Assembly (NCBI GenBank): GCA_030686995.1
Contig: CM060693.1
Coordinates: 122,207,728-122,271,727, forward strand
Reading direction: 5' to 3'
Source of the DNA: Artemisia argyi
Taxonomy: Eukaryota; Streptophyta; Magnoliopsida; Asterales; Asteraceae
DNA: 64,000 nucleotides
Shown here piece after piece: positions 23,415 through 34,300 of the stretch. The position numbers and the translations under genes were made by a program. Position 1 is the first letter of the stretch. Every line of letters starts with the position of its first letter. Under the pieces are notes generated by a model that was given only the letters and a program-made list of their open reading frames with translations, was not told the origin of the DNA and ran no database searches.

Positions 23415-24785
23415 TTAATTGTCCTTGGAGAAAGTTTGGAGATCCTGGACAACCATGGATGGTATGTCCTCTCCAAAGTAGTGTTTCACACGATGGCCAT
23501 TCACTTTAAAACATGGACCGTCATTTTGAGATAACTCAACGGTACCATATGGATAAACCTTAGTGATAGTGAATGGACCAGTCCAACGGGTTTTTAATTT
23601 ACCCGAGAAGATCTTTAATCTAGAATTAAAGAGAAGTACTCGATCACCAACGTTAAAAATGCGGTTCTTTATTTTTGAGTCATGAATTCTCTTTGTTTTA
23701 TCTTTATAGATTAAAGAGTTCTCGTAAGCCTGATCACGTAGTTCATTTAATTCATTCATTTGAACTTTTTTGTGATCACCCGCAGTTTTGAGGTCAAAGT
23801 TGGCATGTTTCAATGCCCAGTAAGCTTTGTGCTCAAGTTCCATCGGCAGATGACATGTCTTTCCGTACACAAGCTTGTAAGGTGTACACCCAATGGGTGT
23901 TTTATAAGCTGTACGAAAGGCCCATAATGCGTCATCTAATTTATCCGACCAGGCAGCACGGTTTTCACCAACAGTCCTCTCAAGTATCCTTTTGATACCA
24001 CGGTTTGAAACCTCCACTTGCCCACTTGTTTGTGGGTGATACGCGGTAGAAAGACGTTGAGTTACACCATACTTTTGCATGACTTTGTCAAATTTGTCAT
24101 TGCAGAAATGTGTACCACGATCACTTATGATAGCACGTGGGGTTCCAAAACGGGCAAAAAGAGATTTAAGGAATTTCACTACAACTCGGGCATCATTCGT
24201 GGGTAAAGCTTTCGCTTCAACCCACTTTGATAAATAATCAACAGCCACAAGTATGTACTTGTTTCCTCTAGATGATGGGAATGGCTCCATAAAGTCAATG
24301 CCCCAGATATCAAATATCTCACAGACTTGAATAGCATTTTGTGGCATCTCATTTCTTTGTGAAATGTTTCCATGACGTTGACAAGCGTCACAGGTTTTAA
24401 TAAGATCCTGGGCATCTTTATAAATTGTGGGCCAGAAGAATCCGGAATCAAACACCTTTTTGGTGGTGTAATTGGGATTATGATGTCCCCCGGTGGGTCC
24501 AGCATGGCAAGCCTTGAGAATTTCAGTGGCTTCCTGTCCATATACACACCGTCGGATGACTTGATCCGCACAGATTTTGAATAAGTAGGGGTCATCACAG
24601 AAGTAATGTTTGACATCCTTAAAGAATTTATTCTTCTGTTGGGTTGACATCCCTTTCACAACAAAGTTACCCGCATGGTAGTTTGTGAAGTCGGCAAACC
24701 ATGGGGTAGTAGAATCTCCGCGAAAAGCAACCGCATTGAGTGTTTCGAGAGGAAATGTTTCATTTATTTCCTTTTTCTCATACAC
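23415..24785 (-). CDS. G1 pol, C-terminal part: integrase
   Basis: 456 codons open from 24785 to the stop at 23415. The start is a convenient Met inside pol, not a true initiator. It begins with the short linker after RNase H ([12 protein letters not shown]). The integrase zinc domain HHCC is visible ([10 protein letters not shown]...TCDACQRHG, about residues 89-136). The catalytic core has D ([10 protein letters not shown]), D ([10 protein letters not shown]) and E ([11 protein letters not shown]). The C-terminal region has the [12 protein letters not shown] and KTRWTGPF blocks common to gypsy integrases. No chromodomain follows. Integrase inserts element cDNA into host DNA. The domain looks intact, though the rest of pol is broken. 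Confidence 0.9.
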   Translation of the reverse strand: MYEKKEINETFPLETLNAVAFRGDSTTPWFADFTNYHAGNFVVKGMSTQQKNKFFKDVKHYFCDDPYLFKICADQVIRRCVYGQEATEILKACHAGPTGGHHNPNYTTKKVFDSGFFWPTIYKDAQDLIKTCDACQRHGNISQRNEMPQNAIQVCEIFDIWGIDFMEPFPSSRGNKYILVAVDYLSKWVEAKALPTNDARVVVKFLKSLFARFGTPRAIISDRGTHFCNDKFDKVMQKYGVTQRLSTAYHPQTSGQVEVSNRGIKRILERTVGENRAAWSDKLDDALWAFRTAYKTPIGCTPYKLVYGKTCHLPMELEHKAYWALKHANFDLKTAGDHKKVQMNELNELRDQAYENSLIYKDKTKRIHDSKIKNRIFNVGDRVLLFNSRLKIFSGKLKTRWTGPFTITKVYPYGTVELSQNDGPCFKVNGHRVKHYFGEDIPSMVVQDLQTFSKDN

Positions 24786-24806
24786 ATCTTGATGAGGGTT
24801 CTCTAA

Positions 24807-25481
24807 TCAGGACAGATGATCAGCAGCCAGGTTCTCAGCTCCTTTTAGAGCCGTATACACTACGCATTTAGTCAAGATTAAGTATGTCCGAAATTTCTCA
24901 AAAGCATACACCAAGACTGCACCGATAGCAAAATCACTTGCATCGAACATAAGCTCAAAGGGTAAATCCCAGTCGGGGGCAACAAGAATGGGTCCCTCAG
25001 TAAGCTTTTTCTTTAATGTTTCAAAAGCTTCGATGCACTCTGGTGAGAAGATAAAAGGAGCATCCTTTTCGAGGAGATGAGTCATAGGCCGTGAGATTTT
25101 AGAAAAATCTTGTATGAATCGATGATAGAAACCGGCATGACCCAAGAAACTCCTAATACCTTTGACGGTAGTAGGGTGAAGCAATTTAGCAATGACATCA
25201 ACCTTAGCTCTGTCAACCTCAATCCCATTCTTGGAAATCTTATGGCCGAGGACAATGCCCTCTTTGACCATAAAGTGACTCTTTTCCCAATTTCGACATA
25301 GATTGGTGTCTTCATACCTTTTCAACATTTTTTCTAAATTGGTGAGACATGTTTGGAATGAATCCCCAATGACCGAGAAGTCATCCATAAAGACCTCCAT
25401 GGTTTTACCGATCATGTCGGTAAATATGGCCATCATGCACCTCTGGAACATACCTGGAGCATTACATAAGCCAAAAGGCAT
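24807..25481 (-). pseudogene. G1 pol, middle part: RT core and deleted RNase H
   Basis: It contains the RT blocks MPFGLCNAPGMFQRCM and EVFMDDFSV (catalytic MDD), thumb sequence and GFYHRFIQDFSKI. RNase H begins (ELMFDASDFAIGAVL) but is cut short twice: the protein jumps from GAVL to VYAFEKF, and from VVYT to ALKGAENLAADHLS. Related elements have roughly 35 residues at each point, including catalytic acidic and histidine positions. The frame closes at a TGA where relatives have an Arg codon (LS-R-LENPHQD), consistent with CGA to TGA. It is in the same frame as the integrase part. Confidence 0.88.
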
Positions 25482-25603
25482 ACGTTTATAAGCAAAGGTT
25501 CCATAAGGGCATGTAAAGGTAGTATTTTCTTGATCCGATGGATCAATGGGGATTTGAAAGTATCCTGAGAAACCATCAAGGAAACAATAGTACTTGTTTC
25601 ATG

Positions 25604-27406
25604 CTAATCTCTCAACATCTGATCCATAAAGGGCAGCGGAAAGTGGTCTTTGTGGGTGGCGACATTTAACTTACGATAGTCAATGCAAACGCGCCATCCG
25701 GTAACCAACCGAGTTTGAATCAACTCATTTTCCTCATTAGTTACAACAGTAATGCCACCCTTTTTTGGGACGCAATGGATGGTACTAACCCATGGACTGT
25801 CAGAGATGGGGTAAATCAATCCTGTATCAAGAAGTTTAAGAACCTCTTGTTTAATCACATCATCGATTTTTGGATTCACCCTTCTTTGATGTTGCACCGC
25901 GGGCTTGAAGTCATCCTCCATTAAGATTTTGTGTGTACAAAAATCTGGGTTAATACCCTTAATATCGGAGAGTTTCCAAGCAATTGCTTGCTTGTGTGAC
26001 TTCAGGACCTTTATGAGAGAAACCTTTTCCTCATCACTCAAACCTTTAGCAATAATGACGGGCAATTTATCATCACCCTCCAAAAATGCGTATTCAAGAT
26101 GAGGAGGTAAGTCCTTGAGCTCGACCTCAGGAAAATCATCAGTTTTCTCAACATATTTGATTTCCTGATTATGAAGTTGTACGTGAGGGAGTGGAGGAGA
26201 ATTGTCTTGATTTAGCAATCTCTCAAGGAGAAGAATATCTCCCTCCAGATCAATCTCAGTGTTATCAATTCCCGATGGAACTGAATCACTTTTGAGAAAA
26301 GCCTCGACCTCTTCCAAAAGGAAATCACTTCCCTCAAACGGAGTGAGAGAAGGGGAAGAGTCGGAAATGATAGGTTCAGATGATGGAGTGGAATCCCCAC
26401 TCACAGAATTATGAGAATAACCAAGAAACTCTTGAGAATACTCCTCTGAAGCAATGTCTATGATATCTATTTGATTAACTGCTTCAGAATCATAATTGGA
26501 GGAGTACCTCGAGGTTTGATCGAGGTTAAAGGTAACGGCTTCATTACCCACACGCAAGGTGATTTCTTGCTCAAATACATCGATAAGAGCACGACTCGTT
26601 CTAAGGAAACCCCTCCCTACAATGAGAGGGACCCTTTGATCAGCATCGAAATCAATCACTACAAAGTCAGCGGGGAGATGGAACTTTCCTACCTTCACAT
26701 ACACGTCCTCGGCAATGCCGAGAGGACGAGATATCGATCGGTCTGCAAGCTCTAAAGTCATGCAGGTAGGAGTAAGATCAGGAAGAGAAAGTTTCTTCCA
26801 AACTGAGTATGGCATTAGGTTGATGCTGGCACCAAGATCGGCCAAGGCATAGCAATCAACCATTCCCGGAAATACACATGGTATTAGAAATTTTCCAGGG
26901 TCTCCCAGCTTCTCGGGAAGCTTCTTTAAAAGAACTGCTGAGCAGTTCTCATTCAAGGGAGTCTTTGCCATTTCAAACAGTTTCTCCTTATTGCTTAACA
27001 AGTTTTTGATTGTTGATGCAAATTTGGGCATCAGAATAATAGCATCCGCGAAGCTAATGTCAAAATGCAAATCTTGGAAGATTTGAAAGAATTTATCCAT
27101 CTGGTGACTAGCTTTTTCACGGAGCTTTTGTTCACTCAAGCGTGAGGGGTAAGGAATAGAAGAGGTAGAAGGTTTGGACTTAGATGTTTCAACTGGGATA
27201 TCATTTGGTTCAAAAACAACTCTAGGTTTTAGTTTGGGTTTCGGGACAACCTGAGGTGGGACGTCTTGGGTACCCCCATTATGAGTAGGAAGTACTTCGT
27301 CCTTATTTACCTCAGCTTTATTTTCCACTACCTTGGGAGAAAGAGAAGAAGTGGTAGTGGGAACAGTGGGTCCATCATATGAAACTCCGCTCCTGGTTGT
27401 GATCAC
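25604..27406 (-). CDS. G1 pol, N-terminal part: protease and start of RT
   Basis: 600 codons starting MITTRSGVSYDGP, a sequence I recall as common at the gag-pol junction of Asteraceae Athila-like elements. The aspartic protease is at about residues 160-300 (CYALADLGASINLMPYSVW; then RVPLIVGRGFLRTSRALIDV). The active-site triplet is DLG rather than DSG/DTG, which I believe is normal for this group. A Ser/acid-rich linker follows. RT begins with the QHQRRVNPK block and TGWRVCIDYRKLN. The frame ends after FPLPFMDQML through a likely 1-nt deletion near 25615. The next block then has a stop where GGA is expected, so RT is split. Confidence 0.88.
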   Translation of the reverse strand: MITTRSGVSYDGPTVPTTTSSLSPKVVENKAEVNKDEVLPTHNGGTQDVPPQVVPKPKLKPRVVFEPNDIPVETSKSKPSTSSIPYPSRLSEQKLREKASHQMDKFFQIFQDLHFDISFADAIILMPKFASTIKNLLSNKEKLFEMAKTPLNENCSAVLLKKLPEKLGDPGKFLIPCVFPGMVDCYALADLGASINLMPYSVWKKLSLPDLTPTCMTLELADRSISRPLGIAEDVYVKVGKFHLPADFVVIDFDADQRVPLIVGRGFLRTSRALIDVFEQEITLRVGNEAVTFNLDQTSRYSSNYDSEAVNQIDIIDIASEEYSQEFLGYSHNSVSGDSTPSSEPIISDSSPSLTPFEGSDFLLEEVEAFLKSDSVPSGIDNTEIDLEGDILLLERLLNQDNSPPLPHVQLHNQEIKYVEKTDDFPEVELKDLPPHLEYAFLEGDDKLPVIIAKGLSDEEKVSLIKVLKSHKQAIAWKLSDIKGINPDFCTHKILMEDDFKPAVQHQRRVNPKIDDVIKQEVLKLLDTGLIYPISDSPWVSTIHCVPKKGGITVVTNEENELIQTRLVTGWRVCIDYRKLNVATHKDHFPLPFMDQMLRD

Positions 27407-28953
27407 CTTTGCATCGCCCCTCGGGTTTGCGATCCTATTGCTCGGAAGTTTTCCAGAGCCCGAGGGTTGTTCATTTAAAGATTTCTTGATTTCAGAAATC
27501 TAGCTGACCAACAACCTGTTTGTCTCTTCTTGAGTTTTCATGAACTGCTTCAACAACTCATCAGATGATGATTGTGGAGCTGGGAGAATGGCTTGTGTTT
27601 GGTTGGGGAAATTTTAGACTCGGTTATTTTGATTATAACCTTGTTGTGGTTGAAAATTTCCCTGATTTGGATTACCATTTCCCTGAAAATGATTTCCCGA
27701 GTTGAAATTATTTCTGTTAAAGTTTCCTTGATTGTGGAAACCTTGATTCTGTCCAGGATTGAAATTCCCTTGGTTTTGATAACCTTGGTTCATTCGAGGT
27801 TGGTTCTGGTTTCTGTTTTGCAAATTTGGGTTTTGCTTAAACCCGGGTGGTCCCATATGTGTGTTAGCACGGTAACTTGGTTCCATTTGAGGACGGTATT
27901 TATTACCTCCCTGATTTGTAGTACCGGCTAAGGCATTGGCTTCAAAAGGACTACCATCGGTGGCAGTACAATTGTAATAAGCATGTGGGCAACCACAAGT
28001 GACACAAACTTCCACCCTTTTTACTTCAGCATGTGAAGGGTTTTGTGTGAAAGTGACTTTCTTTTGGTTTGAGAGAACCAAAGCTTGAATAGCGTCCGTG
28101 AGTATATCTATCTTAGCATCGGTGCTAGAAGTACTCACGGGTGATTAAGTAGAAGGACCAGCACTCACTTAGGAGTTATATGGCTTTGTGCGTGTGGTGC
28201 GGACCTTGGACTTATTTTCAATGATTTCTAAAGCTTCTTTAGTGGTTTTGCTCAAAAAATTACCTCCCGCGGAGGCATTGAGAGAATCTTGGTCAGATTG
28301 ACTCACACCATTATAAAAAGTGTCAATTTGCATTAATTCAGTGAAACCATGATGAGGACATCGACGAAGCAATTCTTTGAAACGATCCCATGCGTCACCA
28401 AACGATTCATCAAACCTTTGAGTAAATTTGATGATTTCATTTTTATGACTTGTCGTTCTGGACGGGGGAAAAAATTCGTTTACAAATTTGGTAACTAAAT
28501 CCTCCCATGATGTTATTGAACGAGGAGGATGTTTTTCCAGCCAAATCCGGGCTGCTCCCTCTAGAGAAATGGGAAAAGAAGAAGTTTGACTGCTTCGGAA
28601 GGGACGTTCTTGTATTTGATGGTAGAGGTAATCTTATTAAACCATCGAATATGAGCATGAGGATCATCCCTCTCAAAACCATAAAATTGGCTTGAGGTTA
28701 CTAGATTTAGTAACCCGGTTTTGAGCTCAAAGTATTCAGCCACAATGGCTGGGACAACAATAGCGTCTCCGTAACCCTCAATGGGTTCTTGGAGAAGCTC
28801 ATTCATCGGACGGTCTTCCGCCATGATAACTTTGTTTGGGGAAACAACACGTACCTCAGATACGGCTGTTGGGGCAGAACGTCTACGGCGTCTTCGAGGA
28901 TTTCTAACAAGCTCACGGAAAGGGCTTGTTGACCTAGAAGAACGAGTGCGCAT
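27407..28953 (-). pseudogene. G1 gag (Athila-type), disrupted
   Basis: It starts MRTRSSRSTSPFRELV at 28953, about 140 nt after the primer site. The first 130 codons include the gag core (YFELKTGLLNLVTSSQFYG, DPHAHIRWF). A frameshift follows FPF near 28575. The core resumes with LLRRCPHHGFTELMQIDTFYNGV and ASAGGNFLSKTTKEALEIIE (28372-28169). After two in-frame stops comes a single knuckle CVTCGCPHAYYNC (CX2CX3HX4C, about 28015) and a Gln/Asn/Gly-rich tail. Two more stops occur before pol (near 27615 and 27500). Gag would form the particle that packages the RNA; this copy cannot make it whole. Confidence 0.87.
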
Positions 28954-29095
28954 GCACTAGAGACGACTCTAAGAATCCTTAGAGTGACGGGAAATTAAAA
29001 ATAGAAAAGAAATATAGACAAAAAGATGATATATAACAAATGAGTGAATTATTCAAACTCACAGATGCTTCAAAAGTCGTAATACGCAGCACACC

Positions 29096-29113
29096 TCCCC
29101 GGCAGCGGCGCCA
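29096..29113 (-). promoter_or_regulatory. G1 primer binding site (tRNA-Asp type)
   Basis: The minus strand reads TGGCGCCGCTGCCGGGGA, one mismatch from the complement of the 3' end of plant tRNA-Asp, five bases inside the 5' LTR. Confidence 0.9.
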
Positions 29114-29118
29114 AATTT

Positions 29119-32100
29119 TGATTGGCTTCAGACAGTCAGATAATATTAACCAAGTAATGGTCAACAAGTCAAACAGTCTAAACCAATACTCCGTGGAGTG
29201 TAGTGTTTCCCCGGATCGTTAAATCCCAACGAGGCGTGAAATCTGAAATAAAATGACTTTGATATCAGGTGATTTGAACAGGAAAAGGGTTTAAGTGTTT
29301 GTACTACTGAAATATAAGTGTGAATAGATTTAATAAGCTATCAACTAATACGTGAAATCAGATAAGTACAAATGAAAAGGTACTGGTAAACGTATACGTT
29401 TAATATTTAAACGTAAACAACAAAAACGATTTTAACTATAGTGGTAATTTGTATACCTTAGGGGCTTAAATGCAAATTAAATAAACTTAAAATATTTATT
29501 TTATAATTACCAAATTATTTAGAAGTTAATAAAACTTAAAAAATGTAAAAAGATATAAAATGTACGTTTATATTTAAGTAAACGTAAACGTACAAAAGTT
29601 AAACGTGAATTCTGTCAAATAAAACTCCCACAGATATGAAAATTATATTTTTGGAATCCTAAACTTATTAGAAAATTATTAGAAAATTAAAATTATTTTT
29701 ATAACTATTTAATTAATTATTATTATATAATAACTATTTTTAATTAGTTAATAATTCACTAATAAATAGAAAAATGTAAAATAAGTCTAGAAATATAAAA
29801 TTAAAATTTCTAAAAGTCTAAAATATTATAAAACTTATTTTAAAACTAAAATTATATTTTTCACACTATTTATCCAATTATTATTAATTAATTATTATTT
29901 AATTATTATTTAACTAATTATATTGATTTAAATTATTAAAAATACTAAAAATACTTAGATAATTAAGAAATTTTTTATAAATCTAATTAACCATCACAGG
30001 AATCCTAAAAAATTATAAAAAGTTTATTTTATGTATTTTTAAACTAATTTACTAATTATTATTCTATTTATTAATTAATTATCAATTAAACTAATTATAT
30101 TATTAAAAATAGAAAATGAACAGTATAAATTCTAGAAAAATTTATAAAAATGTATTACCTTATATAAAAGCTAGAAAAATTATAAAAACTAGGTGGTACT
30201 TTATAAAATATAATTATGCTATTTAATTCTTATTTATTAATTAATAATTAATTAAACTAATATTAAATCTAAATATTACTAAATGACAAAGGAAAAATCT
30301 GGAAAACTTTATAAAAGTACTTTAATACAAAATATATTTAATAAAAATATAAAATAGCATAAGTGCTTATAAATAAGCTATAAAGAAAATTAAATAGATA
30401 ATTTCTATTAAATAGAAGCTATCACTATAATTAAGTTTGGCTTTTTCTGTTTTCTCTTTTATAGAACTAATAAAATACTTAAAATAAGAAACTTTTATAA
30501 AGAAAATTAATTTGGAAACCCAGAATAAGCACTGTGAGTGCTTATTACCCTTGAAAGTTTACTTAGTTTGACTAAACCAAGAAATGAGCTTGTGTGGGGT
30601 CCACAAGGTATATTCTGGTTCCTCTGAGTTATTTAGATACTTTTAAGCTAGACTTGATAAAATAAGCTCATGGGATAAGCTAAAAAGCCACAATAAGCAA
30701 TTGCTTATTTGGGTTCTGGGTCAGAAATGGGACAAGAATTGAGGGCAATTCCATGTGTGGTCCACTGATGCACAGGTCAAACAAAGGGTCAAAGTATGAA
30801 CCCTGGTAGGAGGGGGGTTGGGAAAACCAAAGAGTGGAGTGTGGGACCCATTGGGGTGGCCACAAACTACCACCAAAGTGGTGGTAGTGAGATGGTGATC
30901 TGTGTAACAGGTGAGCTTCTTCCCCTGCAAGTGTTTTTGGATGGGTGTAACTTGCACAAGAAAAATCTCAAAAATGAAATAGCTTCAGGAAACTCAAGTT
31001 AAGCTAGTAGTTTACACACACAATAAGTTTCAAATCCTAGATCATAACACAAAAATCATAGAAATTCATGCCATATTGGAGATTTCTGACCATACAACTT
31101 TCTGACTTTTAAATTTATGAACTAACTTTGACTTATGTGAACTTCTGATTGATCCTACTTACTAAATAAGTTGTTATAAGCTAAGATTAAGCTAAATTAA
31201 GCTAAATGACAAACTTATGTGATGATATGGTGAGATTTGGTCCTCAATTCCTATAACAGTTAACTGTTAAGAGGTATAGATAATAATTTTGACTTTGGGT
31301 GTATGAGACCACAATTTTATGCCTTAATTGACCTAAATCTCACTACTGCAATCTAGTGAAACACAAATAAACACCAAACAACAACAAGAGCTTAGCTCAC
31401 TAGCTTGTTCCAAACACTCCCTTAACTGTCTGATGTGGGGTTTTTCAAAGCAAACAAATGATTTAAACCATACAATTAACACAAAACCTTTTATTATGCT
31501 TATATAAACTTGTTTAAGTCCAAATATACCAACAACAACAACTACAACTCAGAAATAAAAATCAAGCTACATATTACTAAAATATGAAATACTAAACAAC
31601 TATTAAAACTAATGAACAACTATTATTTTTTTATTATTGTATTATCAATGAAAACTCTAAATAAACACAGATTAAATAAAATCAAGCAATAACAACAATA
31701 AGTAAAGTGAATAAGCTTGAAAATGTGGTAAATGGCTTACAATTTAGTGACTGTGGGTATCAAAACCAAGAACCAAGAACCCTAATTCCTCCCTAAGGAT
31801 CTAAACCACAATCCAAAGCTTTCTTATGCTTCCAAATCAACTCTGAATCCCATAAATCAAATTCAAATCCCACAGTTGACTTTTGTTGACCGATTTTGTA
31901 TTTGTGGATTTTTTTAGTTATATTGAATTGTAAGTTAATAAAAGCTTTTGTAAGCTTTATAGGAGCTTATATGAGCTTATTGAGTCTGTAATCATCAACT
32001 AAGAACAACACTTAAGTAGAATAAGATTTTTGGAAATTTGAGAATTGCATAAACTGGATTCATACATAAAAACTGAAATTGATTATTGGAAATAGGTTCA

Positions 32101-33294
32101 CATACACTGAAAAACACTAAACAAAGTACTTGAAAGCCAAATTTTACACTGGAAATTAGAACATAATTAAGTCGACATACATTTTTCTAAATTAAACTAG
32201 ATATCCTTTCACAATGCTTCTCCTGCTTTCTTTATAGGCTTTTGAGACTCCCCATGCGTTTCTGACCATATCCCACTTGAATTTGTGACCATTGGATGGG
32301 TCAATTTGATCTCAGCCATTTAAACGGCTTTTGGCGCCAAAAGTCATTAAGGTAGCTTGGGGCAGTTTAAGATCAATTAAAGAAATTTGGGGTGTTGTGG
32401 AGGTGGCAAGGGTGAGGTGGAAGTAAGTGATGAGCTGGAGAGGTGGTGAGGTGGTGGAAAACCACCATGGTTTTGGGTAGGAGGCTGGGGGTGAGGGAGA
32501 TGAACAGTAACCATGGTTTTCCCAGTTTTATTTTAAAAGGGAGTGGGCTGGATTGTATTTTGGGCCTAGGAAAGGTGTGGGTGGGCTGGATGGTTGTGTT
32601 TAGACTAGGCTTGGTTTTGGTTTATTAATACCAAGGGTCCGGTTGGTATAAACAAGGACCAATTTTGTAATTTGGACAAAATTGAGGGGCTGATTTTGCA
32701 ACTTTCCCAAAGTAGTTATAGGGACCAATTATGCCATTTATGAATAACCCAAGGGCCAAAGATGTAATATTTTCATTTAAAATACCCAGGGACCTTTTCT
32801 GCCAATTCCTCAAACTTCAAGGACCAAACTTGTAATTTTCTGAAAGTTGAAGGGTTGAAGTTGTAATTTCTCAAAAGTTATCATAAGGTCCATTTATGCC
32901 ATTTAATAATAGTGCAAGGTTTATTTTTCATATTTTTCCATTTTCAAAACCTTAAGGGCTATATTTGACATTTTTGAAACTTGAGGGACTAAAGTTGTTA
33001 TTTTGCAATTTTTTAACTTTAAAGGACTAAACTTGACAACTTATGAATCCCTAAGGACCTTTGATGATATTTTTCATGTTTTGATTTACCAGGGACTAGT
33101 TTTGCCAATTTTTCAAAGTTCAGGGACTGAAACTGTAAATTATGTGAAATGTGTTGTTTTTCATCAGTTTTCAATCCTTTTGCATAAAAACACAATCCAA
33201 GGATATTTTATGTATTTTAAGGCATTCCTGTGTGTTTTCATATGTTTTTGCAGTCTAAATGTAACAGAAATGATGAGTATTTACACACTCATCA
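29119..33294 (-). mobile_element. G1 5' LTR
   Basis: An uninterrupted 4,176-bp LTR, TGATTGGCTTC...CACTCATCA. It has an AT-rich block (29640-30440), and the periodic ggact/ggacca array occupies about 32630-33150. It is homologous in layout to the G2 LTR. No gene inside. It is followed by TSD ataca at 33295-33299. Confidence 0.92.
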
Positions 33295-33299
33295 ATACA

Positions 33300-33440
33300 T
33301 TTTCATACAGACTCAAACTAAACAACTCGACAAGCAAACGAACTAGATCAAACAAAACAAACTCGACAATCAAACGAAACAACTCAGACTAAACAACTCG
33401 ACAACCGAACAAAACAACTAGACAACCAAATGAAACAACC
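33300..33440 (-). repeat. Degenerate aactcgacaa tandem repeat
   Basis: Repeats of roughly aaacaactcgacaaccaaacg (12-25-bp units) directly after the stop of the 139-aa ORF, probably its 3' untranslated region or intron inside the CACTA element. Confidence 0.6.
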
Positions 33441-33443
33441 CGT

Positions 33444-33863
33444 TTACTCTTTTTTGCGGCTACCTCCCGCTTTGTTTGAACTCGCAGCATCTCTTCCTTT
33501 CCTTGCTCTCATTTCCTTGAGATATGCAAACGTAGCTTCAAGATCTATTATTCTATTTTCCAGATTATCAACAGCAGCAGCTTCATCAAACGTGCTTTCA
33601 GCTTCATCCTCACCTCCAACAGCAGCAGCTTGAGCTTCAGCAGCACGTTGAGCTTCAGCAGCATCTAGCTCTTCCAAATACTCTCTATAGTATGACTTTT
33701 TCCTCAACCATACCAGAATCCGGTCTCTCTGCCACAGAGCACAGTTCGCATACGAACCATATTCATCAAAAATTTCCACGCCCCATTGATTTATAATTTC
33801 ATTATATAGGAGATCGTGTGATAAAGCCTTTGCCCACTCCTGTTCTGGTGTTAAACCATCCAT
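33444..33863 (-). CDS. Small coiled-coil ORF near the CACTA terminus
   Basis: 139 codons, MDGLTPEQEWAKALSHD to SRKKE. A TATA box (minus TTTAATATATATAG, about 33929-33943) lies ~65 nt upstream of the ATG, so this looks like a real first exon or a complete gene. Residues 1-65 are tryptophan/tyrosine-rich and likely helical. Residues 68-125 are Ala/Glu-rich, including an AEAQRAAEAQAA run, and should form a coiled coil. The C-terminus is basic. It does not look like the large CACTA transposase. It could be an accessory DNA-binding protein as in other CACTA elements, but I do not recognise the family. Confidence 0.55.
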   Translation of the reverse strand: MDGLTPEQEWAKALSHDLLYNEIINQWGVEIFDEYGSYANCALWQRDRILVWLRKKSYYREYLEELDAAEAQRAAEAQAAAVGGEDEAESTFDEAAAVDNLENRIIDLEATFAYLKEMRARKGRDAASSNKAGGSRKKE

Positions 33864-33959
33864 TGTTATGTGTTTTTTGTATTTTTTGCCGAATTTATGA
33901 TAGTTAATATGTGTTATGTGTATGATATACTATATATATTAAAAGTTTGCCCAAAAAAA

Positions 33960-34300
33960 TTATAGTTTTTGGGGAAATTTGGCGCCTAAACTTTTGGCGA
34001 GGACAGGTGGCATGTAACTTCTGGAAAAGGTTTTTAGGGGGGACATGTCCCTGCTAAATGTGTAGGCGGGAAAAATACGCGAGTACAATTAAGGGTAACT
34101 ATTTTGGTCAAAGTTGCAAAATACTACAAATACTTTCGGCGGGAACATGTCCCCGCCGAAAGTGAGTGTTGAAAATCTAGTAAACGGTCAGCGAGATCGT
34201 GTGCCAGCTCAGCACGGTTTTTGTCGTTTAGCGACTTTCAGCGAGGACATGCCCGTCGCTGCCGAAATTCTCCTCGCCCGTTCTACGATTTGTTGTAGTG
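33960..34300 (-). mobile_element. CACTA-type element end: TIR and subterminal repeats
   Basis: The minus strand begins CACTACAACAAATCGTAG at 34300, a CACTA-superfamily terminus. Inside it are several subterminal copies of ggacatgt/ggcgggaacatgtcccc-type words (near 34005, 34039, 34138-34160 and 34222), partly palindromic, as expected for transposase binding. The other end is not in the window. The flanking 3-bp TSD cannot be checked. Confidence 0.7.

Larger units (their letters stand above)
7201..33294 (-). mobile_element. G1: Athila-type Ty3/gypsy retrotransposon, interrupted by G2
   Basis: A complete minus-strand element with TSD ataca at 7196-7200 and 33295-33299. The 5' LTR is 29119-33294 (4,176 bp). 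The 3' LTR is 7201-10868 plus 22000-22507, also 4,176 bp once G2 and its TSD copy are removed. The internal region (22508-29118) has a tRNA-Asp-type primer site, gag, protease, RT, RNase H, integrase and a long 3' noncoding tail. The order PR-RT-RH-IN, the tRNA-Asp primer, multi-kilobase LTRs and no chromodomain fit the Athila clade. Frameshifts, stops and RNase H deletions make it defective. Confidence 0.9.
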
